Below, piece by piece: positions 43,110 through 50,931 of a DNA stretch of 64,000 nucleotides (position 1 is its first letter; the number at the start of each line of letters is the position of its first letter). This DNA is from an uncultured Bacteroidota bacterium. GTDB lineage: Bacteria; Bacteroidota; Bacteroidia; Flavobacteriales; Flavobacteriaceae. The stretch spans positions 248,001-312,000 of the forward strand of contig CACJQM010000002.1 of the NCBI GenBank assembly GCA_902595555.1, written 5' to 3'. The position numbers and the translations under genes are program-made. The notes below the pieces were generated by a model. The model was not told the origin of the DNA. It was given only the letters and a program-made list of their open reading frames with translations, and searched no databases.

Positions 43110-44162
43110 CTAATTACCACACAAATTAGTTGTTTCGACACCATAATCTGTATACTTTTTATGAATAGTCTCCAGTAGTGAATATTGACTGAATGAATCT
43201 TGTCCAAGCTCCCATATCATAATTCCACTTAAGCTTTCTGCAGCTAATTTAACTTTAGCTTTAATAGTTGGTCTTCCATTGTAGTATTTATTTCCAACAT
43301 TATCTCTGTCAGCATTTGAAGTATTAGAAGCTACCATTGAGCCATAGGTAAATGATTTTACTGTTGTTGAATTTTGAAAATCATATCCATAAAAAGGTAC
43401 TCCAAGGGTTAGTTTTTCACCAGAAACTCCAATTGTATTTTTCCAATAATTAACTCCTCTTTGAGCATGATTGAGTGAGCTATGCTGCCCCGGTGCGGAG
43501 GGATTCCAGGATCCAGTATAGTCATAAGCCATGATATTTATAAAATCAAATGCACTTAATGCTTCTGCCGTGATAAGTGAATATTTAGTTTCGGAAGGAA
43601 AGGCTGCAGTCATTCCTAATGAATTTTCTGAGAGTTTTTGTTTAAGCTCAATAACAAAATCACTATAACCAGCAGTAACGTGACTCCACTCAAGATCAAC
43701 GTCAACTCCATCAAGATTATTTTCTTTTGTGTATTGAACTATTTTGTCAATTAGTTTAGGCCTTTCCTGACTATTAGCAAGGAAGTTTTTCCAAATATCT
43801 GCAGTTGTTGATGATAATGCACCTCCAGCAAGTGAGATATATATTTTTATGTTACTATTTTGTGATCTAGCTCTATTAACTACATCTGCAAGTGTAGTAT
43901 TATCAGTGGATGGAAGTACAATTGTTCCATCAGCAACAGGATTGGCAAATGCAATATTTAAGTGAGTTACTTTACAATATTCAATTTGATTATTGAGTGA
44001 AAATCGATAATAAGGAAAATAGCCAACTACCTTAGCTTTATTACTAAATAAGTTAATATTGTTATCATCATTATCATCCACGTTATCCATTATATCATCA
44101 TCTCCACTGCTACATGACATTACTAATAGTGAAGCAAAAATTAATAATAGATTTTTTTTCAT
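43110..44162 (-). CDS. GH18 family glycoside hydrolase, lipoprotein
   Basis: A 350-residue lipoprotein (lipobox LVMSC, Cys17) with an acidic Asp-rich linker, then a GH18 TIM barrel. The catalytic motif is LDGVDVDLEW with the acid/base Glu158. Other landmarks are KVVGYFPYYR at the start, IKIYISLAGG, FINIMAYDYTGSW (the YxD motif) and GIMIWELGQDS near the end. GH18 enzymes cleave chitin or, as endo-beta-N-acetylglucosaminidases, the chitobiose core of N-glycans. A membrane-anchored scavenging role fits. Confidence 0.9.
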   Translation of the reverse strand: MKKNLLLIFASLLVMSCSSGDDDIMDNVDDNDDNNINLFSNKAKVVGYFPYYRFSLNNQIEYCKVTHLNIAFANPVADGTIVLPSTDNTTLADVVNRARSQNSNIKIYISLAGGALSSTTADIWKNFLANSQERPKLIDKIVQYTKENNLDGVDVDLEWSHVTAGYSDFVIELKQKLSENSLGMTAAFPSETKYSLITAEALSAFDFINIMAYDYTGSWNPSAPGQHSSLNHAQRGVNYWKNTIGVSGEKLTLGVPFYGYDFQNSTTVKSFTYGSMVASNTSNADRDNVGNKYYNGRPTIKAKVKLAAESLSGIMIWELGQDSFSQYSLLETIHKKYTDYGVETTNLCGN

Positions 44163-44168
44163 TTATTT

Positions 44169-45707
44169 TTAATTTATTCCTGGTTGTTTAATTTTATATC
44201 CAGCCTCTTTTTTTGCCAAATCAACCATTGATTTAACTTCTTTTAAAAGCTTTTTAGCATCGTAAATTATACCATCTTTTATGGTATATTTTACTCCTCC
44301 AACTCTAGTCACATTATTATTTTTATCTAGCTTAATAGCTCCTGTTCCATATAATACCTTTAGGTTTTCTAATGGATTTTCATCAATAACAATCAAGTCA
44401 GCAAGTTTACCTAATTCAATGGACCCAGTTAAGTGATCTATACCTAAAACTTCAGCTCCATTTAATGTTGCAGACTGGATAACCTCAAGTGGGTGAAATC
44501 CAGCTTCTCTTAAAAGTTCGAGTTCCCTGACAAAAGCAAAACCATAAAGCTGATAAATAAAACCAGAATCTGATCCAGCAGTAACTCTTCCTCCTCTATT
44601 TTTAAATTCATTAAGAAAAGTCATCCAAAGTCTATAGTTTTCTTTCCAAGCGATCTCTTGTTCTGTTCCCCAGTAATGCCAATACGAACCATGTGATATT
44701 CTACTTGGAGCATAAAATGCCCATAAGCTAGGCAAAGTATAATCATCATGCCATTCAGCTCTTCTTGCTCTGTGTAAATCTCTGCTAGCTTCATAAATAT
44801 TGAGTGTAGGTGAAATAGTAAAGTCAAGCGATATTAATTCATTCATTACATTATTCCAATGTTCAGAAAATGGTTTTGCTGCTTGTTTCCAAAGTTTACC
44901 AGCCTGTTCAAATCTGTGTTGTTCGTTTTGATAATTATAATCAGAGGGGTAATCTTGAATAATTCGATCGCTAAATAATGCTTCTGGTAATCCATACCAA
45001 TGCTCCATCGAATTTAGTCCTGCTCTTGCGGAATTTAAGACATTCCATCTGACAACATTAAGCTGAGCATGATGGGATGTGGATCTTAACCCCAAATTTT
45101 TATTTTCCTCAATTGCAGCTTGCATTATATCTGGTGCAGCTCCAAAAAACTTTATTCCATCAGATCCCTTCTTTGCATTCTCTCTAACCCAATCCCTTGC
45201 TTCTTCAGGGGATTTCAGTCTAGAATTAAAAGTTGAAAAAGCATAAATTCTTGGCGCAACTATTAGATTTTTCTCACTCTTATTTTTCAATTCTAACTTA
45301 AGCTTATGACTTAAAGAGCCTCCAGGTTCTCTAATTGTTGTTACTCCATGTGCCATCCAGAGTTTAAAAACATAATCAGGACTTGCTCCTTGAGATCTTC
45401 CTCCAATGTGCCCATGAGTGTCTATAAAACCAGGCATCACATAACTGCCTTCACAATTAATTTCAACACCATTTTTGGATAACTTAGGTCTTCTATTTTC
45501 ATTAATTGGCACACCTGGATAACCAACGTTTTGAATTCTTGTAATTATATTTTTTTCAATTACAATATCAACGGGACCTAATGGTGGAGCACCAGTGCTG
45601 TTGATTATTGTAGCCCCTCTTAATATCAATTGATCATGTTGTTTGCCCTCAATTTGTGATAATGAAATAATCGGAACGGATAGTAATAGTAAAATTAATT
45701 TTTTCAT
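44169..45707 (-). CDS. Exported amidohydrolase family protein
   Basis: A 512-residue metal-dependent amidohydrolase with a signal peptide (ending IISLSQ). The metal-binding HxH is GFIDTHGHIGG (His98, His100). Later ligands are in STSHHAQLN and the Asp of TAGSDSGFIY. The C-terminal beta part has GKLADLIVIDENPLENL, as in prolidase/imidazolonepropionase-like enzymes. The substrate is unknown, perhaps a dipeptide or cyclic amide. It shares one base with the pterin dehydratase stop and is seven bases before GH18. Confidence 0.88.
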   Translation of the reverse strand: MKKLILLLLSVPIISLSQIEGKQHDQLILRGATIINSTGAPPLGPVDIVIEKNIITRIQNVGYPGVPINENRRPKLSKNGVEINCEGSYVMPGFIDTHGHIGGRSQGASPDYVFKLWMAHGVTTIREPGGSLSHKLKLELKNKSEKNLIVAPRIYAFSTFNSRLKSPEEARDWVRENAKKGSDGIKFFGAAPDIMQAAIEENKNLGLRSTSHHAQLNVVRWNVLNSARAGLNSMEHWYGLPEALFSDRIIQDYPSDYNYQNEQHRFEQAGKLWKQAAKPFSEHWNNVMNELISLDFTISPTLNIYEASRDLHRARRAEWHDDYTLPSLWAFYAPSRISHGSYWHYWGTEQEIAWKENYRLWMTFLNEFKNRGGRVTAGSDSGFIYQLYGFAFVRELELLREAGFHPLEVIQSATLNGAEVLGIDHLTGSIELGKLADLIVIDENPLENLKVLYGTGAIKLDKNNNVTRVGGVKYTIKDGIIYDAKKLLKEVKSMVDLAKKEAGYKIKQPGIN

Positions 45708-46003
45708 TATTTAAATTTTTGGAATGCACTGTCCATAAAAGATGATAGTTCAAAATCCTTTTCAGTAATTCCTCCTGAATCATGTGTATACAATTCAATA
45801 TCTAATTTGTTATAAACATTTGTCCATTTTGGATGGTGATTCATTTCTTCACATTTTACAGCAACCTCTTTCATAAAAGAAAAAGCATTGTCAAAATTAT
45901 TAAAGCTATATGAACCTTTAAGATACAAACCCTCGATAGACCAACTATTCGATAAAAGATCCATATTTTTATTTAATTCATCTTTTGAAAGAACTTTTGA
46001 CAT
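45707..46003 (-). CDS. phhB: 4a-hydroxytetrahydrobiopterin dehydratase
   Basis: A 98-residue pterin-4a-carbinolamine dehydratase (PCD/DCoH). The active-site motif EMNHHPKWTNVYNKLDIEL has the two catalytic His, and FSFMKEVA-type helix precedes it. THDSGGITEKDFELS closes the fold. It recycles oxidised pterin cofactor, usually for phenylalanine hydroxylase, which is not in this window. It starts two bases after a 50-residue coiled-coil gene. Confidence 0.92.
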   Translation of the reverse strand: MSKVLSKDELNKNMDLLSNSWSIEGLYLKGSYSFNNFDNAFSFMKEVAVKCEEMNHHPKWTNVYNKLDIELYTHDSGGITEKDFELSSFMDSAFQKFK

Positions 46004-46004
46004 T

Positions 46005-46157
46005 TTAACTAATTTTTTTGAGTTTATGCTTGAGTTTCTCTAATTTCATTTTTCTCCACCAAACTTTATTCTCTTCATTTTGATCCTCTGCTCTGTGAAT
46101 TTTTTTATTGAGTTTGTTTATTTTTTTTGATAAGTAGCTTATGGATATTTTTTTCAT
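46005..46157 (-). CDS. 50-residue basic coiled-coil protein
   Basis: A 50-codon gene ending one base before the pterin dehydratase start, so translation is likely coupled. The product is strongly basic and helical with heptad-like spacing (SYLSKKINKLNKKIHRAE, then KVWWRKMKLEKLKHKLKK). The WW pair in the middle is distinctive. No family recognised. Confidence 0.55.
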   Translation of the reverse strand: MKKISISYLSKKINKLNKKIHRAEDQNEENKVWWRKMKLEKLKHKLKKIS

Positions 46158-46192
46158 GTCTATTAAATATAACCATTTAAAGTTATTTTAAT

Positions 46193-46552
46193 TTAAATCC
46201 ATTGATCATTTGGAGCAGTTAAATCATCATTGACCTTTCCGGTATTTATTACTCCTCGTGGTTCCACAATCATAATTTCTGCTTCATTTTTTGCATATGG
46301 CTTATGGTTTACTCCTTTGGGAACTATAATCATTTCACCTTCATTAAGCTCTTCAGTTCTATCTTTAAATTCAATAAAAATTTGCCCTTTTATTACAATA
46401 AAAGCTTCATCTGTATGTTGATGGTTATGCCAAACAAAATCATCTTTAATTTTAACTAGTTTAAATTGATAATCATTAAGCTCAGCAATGACTTTTGGCG
46501 ACCAATGTTCAGAAAACTTTTTGAATTTATTTTTTAAATTAATTTTTTTCAT
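46193..46552 (-). CDS. Single-domain cupin protein
   Basis: A 119-residue cupin. Motif 1 is VWHNHQHTDEAFIVIKG, giving the His, His and Glu metal ligands, and motif 2 is GEMIIVPKGVNHKPYA with the last His. It begins with a helix (HWSPKVIAELNDY) common to small sugar- or mannose-isomerase-like cupins. Its substrate is unknown. It follows the TonB-like gene by seven bases. Confidence 0.85.
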   Translation of the reverse strand: MKKINLKNKFKKFSEHWSPKVIAELNDYQFKLVKIKDDFVWHNHQHTDEAFIVIKGQIFIEFKDRTEELNEGEMIIVPKGVNHKPYAKNEAEIMIVEPRGVINTGKVNDDLTAPNDQWI

Positions 46553-46559
46553 ACTGTTT

Positions 46560-47357
46560 TTAGTTCAGTCTGAAGGATATGGGTAAGCCATAGAGAACAC
46601 TTACCTTTTTTTCAAGATATTCACCTGGTTTAACTTGAGGAAGTTTAGCCATGATTCTATAAGCTTCATCCTCGAGAATTTTATTGGGTCCAATTGTTGA
46701 AAAATTTATAAAATAGCCATCTCTTGTTATTTCAAATTGTATAAATACGTCACCCTCAATATTATTTTTTAGTGCTCTTTTTGGATATCTTAAATTCTTA
46801 TTAATATGATCACTTATATAGCTCTCGAAACATTCTTTCGATTTTTCAATTTCTACATCTTCACATCCTGGGAAAGAGGGTGCTTTATCAATTTCATCAT
46901 AGTCAAGTTGTGTTGGTATTTTATATTCAACAGCTACCTGAAAAGTCTTTTTAACGGGCTCACCATTTTTTTTTGCTGGAGTCATTTCTGGAAGAGACCT
47001 TACTATATTGGCAGCAGCAACTTCAAACATACTTTCTGCGGCTCTTAGAGCTTCTTTTTCAATAAAACTGATTCCAACTACAGCAGCATTTGCTATAATA
47101 TTTTCAACTTTACCATCTTCATTTATATCAAACCTTATTCTTACAAGTGATTCAAGATCCAAATCCCAAGCGGTTTGAGGATATTTAAAGTTCTTTTCGA
47201 TATGTTCAAACATGCTTTCGTCAAAGCATTGATTTTGCTTATTATCCGGAATAAGTTTACAAATTGGGAAAATTGGAAATACTTCTTCAATATCATTTTC
47301 AATTTGGGCATGATTGTTGAAAGAAAAGAGTAAGAATAGTATAAGTATACGATGCAT
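46560..47357 (-). CDS. Exported protein with two TonB C-terminal domains
   Basis: A 265-residue protein with a signal peptide (ending NNHAQ) and two TonB_C-like modules. Each is preceded by a Pro-Phe-Pro-x-Cys ... Cys motif (FPICKLIPDN...QCF and FPGCEDVEIEK...ECF). The modules have FKYPQTAWDLDLESLVRIRF and LRYPKRALKNNIEGDVFIQF, then IEKEALRAAESM and LEDEAYRIMAKLP. There is no membrane-spanning anchor or ExbBD partner nearby, so it probably does not transduce energy like TonB itself. Confidence 0.75.
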   Translation of the reverse strand: MHRILILFLLFSFNNHAQIENDIEEVFPIFPICKLIPDNKQNQCFDESMFEHIEKNFKYPQTAWDLDLESLVRIRFDINEDGKVENIIANAAVVGISFIEKEALRAAESMFEVAAANIVRSLPEMTPAKKNGEPVKKTFQVAVEYKIPTQLDYDEIDKAPSFPGCEDVEIEKSKECFESYISDHINKNLRYPKRALKNNIEGDVFIQFEITRDGYFINFSTIGPNKILEDEAYRIMAKLPQVKPGEYLEKKVSVLYGLPISFRLN

Positions 47358-47388
47358 AAAAATAAATTTAACACAAATTTAATTCAAA

Positions 47389-48150
47389 ATGGCTAGACAT
47401 CTTTCTTTTAGATCAGGAAATCCAGCATTAAATAAAAATACTTTCAAAGGTTTGCGTGCTGAAAGATCTTCAGGACCAATTATCAATGATAATGTAATGA
47501 CAATTGAGGGAACAGTAAACAAAACTGCTCTATCACTTTTATTATTAATGTTTTCAGGTTATTACGCATATTCATCATTTATGGGCTCATTTGTATGGGT
47601 TGGTTTTGGTCTTGGTTTAGTAGCATTTTTTGTTACTTTTTTTAAAAAAGAATATGCCCCGATAACAACACCTATTTACTCGTTATGTCAAGGAGTTGTA
47701 CTAGGAGGTATCTCATACATGTATGCTCAACAGTTTGAAGGGATAGTTTTTAATGCTGTATGTCTAACAGCATTCATTCTCTTATCCTTACTCTTTGCTT
47801 ACAAGTCTCGAATAATAAGAGCTACAGATAATCTCAAATTAGGAATTTTTGCTGCCACAGGTGGAATTGCGTTGTTCTATATAATAGGTTTTATTGGCCT
47901 CTTGTTTGGATTTGAAATTCCATTTTTAAGTCCAACTGATGGTTCAATCACTAGCATTTTAATCACGCTTTTTATAGTTGTTATTGCTTCTCTAAATCTA
48001 GTCTTAGATTTTGATTTTATTGAGGAAGCCTCAGAAAATGGAGCTCCAAAATATATGGAGTGGTATGCTGCTTTTGGTCTTATGGTGACACTAGTGTGGT
48101 TGTATTTGGAAATCCTTAGACTTCTTGCTAAAATCAATTCAAGAGATTAA
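47389..48150 (+). CDS. Bax inhibitor-1/YccA family membrane protein
   Basis: A 253-residue protein with seven hydrophobic helices. The N-terminus (RSGNPALNKNTF) and YSLCQGVVLGGISYMY are typical of the YccA branch. The late pair LNLVLDFDFIEEASENGAP has the conserved acidic residues of the Ca2+/H+-leak site, with YLEILRLLAKIN at the end. In bacteria the family affects FtsH proteolysis or calcium leak; the role here is inferred. The 3' end overlaps the convergent serine hydrolase gene by four bases. Confidence 0.9.
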   Translation: MARHLSFRSGNPALNKNTFKGLRAERSSGPIINDNVMTIEGTVNKTALSLLLLMFSGYYAYSSFMGSFVWVGFGLGLVAFFVTFFKKEYAPITTPIYSLCQGVVLGGISYMYAQQFEGIVFNAVCLTAFILLSLLFAYKSRIIRATDNLKLGIFAATGGIALFYIIGFIGLLFGFEIPFLSPTDGSITSILITLFIVVIASLNLVLDFDFIEEASENGAPKYMEWYAAFGLMVTLVWLYLEILRLLAKINSRD

Positions 48151-49355
48151 TTTTCTATTACTATATCCACAAGTTTTCTCCTAACATCTAAATCATACAA
48201 GTTTTCATAACTTCTTGATGGGTAGACCCTATTTGTTAATAATACTATGATTGTCTCCTTTTCAGGATCTATCCAAAAAAAAGTTCCAGTAAAACCAGTA
48301 TGCCCATAACTTAAATCAGAAAATTTTTGACTTGGTGTTATTTTTCCACTTGATGTCAAGCGAGGTTTGTCAAATCCTAAGCCGCGAACAGCTCTTTCAT
48401 TTTTATAATTTTCTGGATTGGAAAAATATTTAACAGTGTTTTCATTTACTATTTGTTCACTATTAAATTTACCTTTATTTAATAATAATTCAGACATTTT
48501 TCCGACATCATTTGCACTACCAAATAATCCTGCATTCCCAGAGATGCCGCCCATTATTGCTGCTGTTTCGTCGTGAACATATCCTTGAATCAATTGCTTC
48601 CTAAAAGTAACATCATTTTCAGTTGGTACAATTTTATTTAGTTGGTAATTTTTAGCTGGATTAAACATTAGGTTAACTCCAATTTTTGAATAAAAATTTT
48701 CATATAAATAACTCTGAAAAGATTCTCCAGAGATGTTTTCAACTATTTCTGGAACTAAGCAAAAGAACAATCCCGAATATAAATATTCACCTTTAGATTT
48801 AATTTTAGTCCTTTTAATTTTTCTAACAATTTTATTGTAATAGCTTTTTTTTATAAATAGATTATTTGCGACCTGTATCCTTTTTTTTGAGCTTTCATCA
48901 TCAATAAATCTAGATTTTAATTTTCCATTTTTTTTAATAAGTGATAGCTGATGACTTATATATGGTTTCCATCCAGATTGATGAATTAAAAGTTCATGAA
49001 AACTTGAATTTTTTTTGTTTGAACTATTTAATCTTTTGATGTGTTTTGAGATAATATCATCAAGCCTTAATTTTTTTTCATCATACAACTTCATTATTGC
49101 TAAAGTTGCTGCCAATGTCTTGGTTATAGAAGCTAAATCATACAAGTGATCTTGCTCAACTTTTATTAATGAATCATAAGTATGAAAACCATAAGATTTT
49201 GAATAAGTATAATCAGGATTTTTTAAGTAAAGTTGAGCGCCAGGGAAAGCTTTAAGTTCTATGCTATTTTCAATTAGACTGTCAATTTTCTTGAAATTTT
49301 GTGAACAAATTGGACTTATATTAAACAGAAGTATTAAGAGTATTATTCGAATCAT
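48147..49355 (-). CDS. Serine hydrolase, beta-lactamase class C-like
   Basis: A 402-residue exported protein of the beta-lactamase/esterase family (PF00144 type). The nucleophile is in DLASITKTLAATLA (SxxK). The second motif is YSGLFFCL (Y-S-G in place of Y-x-N), and the third GHTGFTGTFFW. It is more likely an esterase or peptidase than an antibiotic resistance enzyme. The start overlaps the sulfatase stop by four bases, suggesting action on acylated sulfated sugars; that is an inference. Confidence 0.88.
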   Translation of the reverse strand: MIRIILLILLFNISPICSQNFKKIDSLIENSIELKAFPGAQLYLKNPDYTYSKSYGFHTYDSLIKVEQDHLYDLASITKTLAATLAIMKLYDEKKLRLDDIISKHIKRLNSSNKKNSSFHELLIHQSGWKPYISHQLSLIKKNGKLKSRFIDDESSKKRIQVANNLFIKKSYYNKIVRKIKRTKIKSKGEYLYSGLFFCLVPEIVENISGESFQSYLYENFYSKIGVNLMFNPAKNYQLNKIVPTENDVTFRKQLIQGYVHDETAAIMGGISGNAGLFGSANDVGKMSELLLNKGKFNSEQIVNENTVKYFSNPENYKNERAVRGLGFDKPRLTSSGKITPSQKFSDLSYGHTGFTGTFFWIDPEKETIIVLLTNRVYPSRSYENLYDLDVRRKLVDIVIEN

Positions 49356-50854
49356 GATATTTGTGGAATCTCAAGCTCAAAGTCTTTTGTTTTATTTTTC
49401 TCAATAATTAGTTGTTTGTGCAGCTTATCTATAATTTTTTTGTAATCTGGATTATCAATACTATTAAAATTTTCACCTGGATCATTTACCAAATCGTAGA
49501 ATTCCCAGTTTGGTTCAGTTTTTTGTTTATTTGTTCCAGACTTACCAAGCCCCTCTCCGTAATTGTAAATTAATTTATAGTCTTTTGACCTTATGCCTAA
49601 ATGAGCAGGTCTTTTTATATCATGTTGCCAATACCTGTAATAAATGTATTCTCTTGATTTTGATTCACTTGAAATTAAGTTTTCTTTAAAACTATATCCT
49701 TGAAAACTTTTTGGTTGTTCAACACCTGCAAAATCTAAAAATAATGAAGGAATATCAATGTTTAACAGTAAATCATCAATTCTTTTGCCCTTTGGGAGCT
49801 GATTTGGATAGGAAATAACAAATGGCATTCTAGCAGACTCTTCATAAAACCATCTTTTATCCATATAACCATGTTCACCCAGAAAATATCCTTGATCTGA
49901 AGTATAAATAATTAAAGTGTTTTCAATTAATCCGCTGCTTTCTAAGAAATCAAGTATTTTGACAATGTTATCATCAATTGCAGCTCCGCTTTTAAGAAAA
50001 TCACCAATAAATTTTTGATATGTTTTTGACCGGGTATCTCTTTTATTAAGATTATCTACAGAGAAAGGCATTCCAGGATATCTAGCTGTATTGTTTATGG
50101 TTGCGTTTACCCATCTTTCAGTTAAATTTTCAACAACTTGACCGATGTGTTTTCTACCTGAATCTTCAGGATCAAATTCATAAAGTGATGTTGGCTCTGG
50201 GAAAAAAACACCTTTATTTAAATCTTTATTTCTTTCTGGATAATCAAAAGGTTCATGTGTAGCCTTGAAATGAGTCATCAAGAAAAATGGTTTATCATCA
50301 TCAATTTTTTTTAACCATTCTATTGAACTATCACCAATTATATCCGCAGAAAAACCGGATTCTTGTACACCTCCCTTATAACCATCCTCCCAATTGTCTT
50401 TAGTTTTGAAAAAAGGATTATTATATAAACCTTGGCCGGGAAGAACCTTGTAGTAGTCGAAGCCAGTTGGTTCCTTTTTTAAATGCCATTTACCAATAAT
50501 TGATGTTTGATAACCATTGTTTTTTAAAATTTTAGCAACATTCAATGAATCAGGTTCAAGAGCATCTGGTAGATTATAAACACCATTCAAGTGGCTATAT
50601 TGACCAGTTAGTATTGATGCTCTGCTGGGCACACATATTGCGTTGGTACAAAATAGATTTTCAAGTACAATACCTGATTTTTCAAGTCTTTTTATTCCTT
50701 CATTTTTAACGTAGTCTTGTAAAATTCCACCATATATACCCCATGATTGTGAAGTATGATCATCTGACATAATAAATAAAATATTGGGAGTTTTTTTATT
50801 ATAATTATTACAACTTAGAAGAAAAAATATTATAAGGAATGCTACTTTTTTCAT
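49352..50854 (-). CDS. Type I sulfatase, lipoprotein
   Basis: A 500-residue formylglycine sulfatase with a lipobox (FLLSC, Cys15). The metal-binding ILFIMSDDH (Asp31, Asp32) is followed by CVPSRASILTG (74-84); Cys74 is the residue converted to formylglycine. IYTSDQGYFLGEHG and the conserved KWHLK support the fold. The overall pattern is closest to S1 sulfatases acting on glycosaminoglycan-like or algal sulfated sugars. It is the first gene of a minus-strand pair and diverges from a second sulfatase operon. Confidence 0.92.
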   Translation of the reverse strand: MKKVAFLIIFFLLSCNNYNKKTPNILFIMSDDHTSQSWGIYGGILQDYVKNEGIKRLEKSGIVLENLFCTNAICVPSRASILTGQYSHLNGVYNLPDALEPDSLNVAKILKNNGYQTSIIGKWHLKKEPTGFDYYKVLPGQGLYNNPFFKTKDNWEDGYKGGVQESGFSADIIGDSSIEWLKKIDDDKPFFLMTHFKATHEPFDYPERNKDLNKGVFFPEPTSLYEFDPEDSGRKHIGQVVENLTERWVNATINNTARYPGMPFSVDNLNKRDTRSKTYQKFIGDFLKSGAAIDDNIVKILDFLESSGLIENTLIIYTSDQGYFLGEHGYMDKRWFYEESARMPFVISYPNQLPKGKRIDDLLLNIDIPSLFLDFAGVEQPKSFQGYSFKENLISSESKSREYIYYRYWQHDIKRPAHLGIRSKDYKLIYNYGEGLGKSGTNKQKTEPNWEFYDLVNDPGENFNSIDNPDYKKIIDKLHKQLIIEKNKTKDFELEIPQIS

Positions 50855-50931
50855 AATTTATAATTTGTATTTATAATTAATACAATTAAAAGGTAAATTA
50901 GGAATTAATTTTCAAATCATTAATTTAATTG

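Noticed and set aside
48147-49355. Class C beta-lactamase (AmpC)
   Set aside because: The Y-x-N motif is changed to Y-S-G, and it is cotranscribed with a sulfatase; an esterase or peptidase is more likely.
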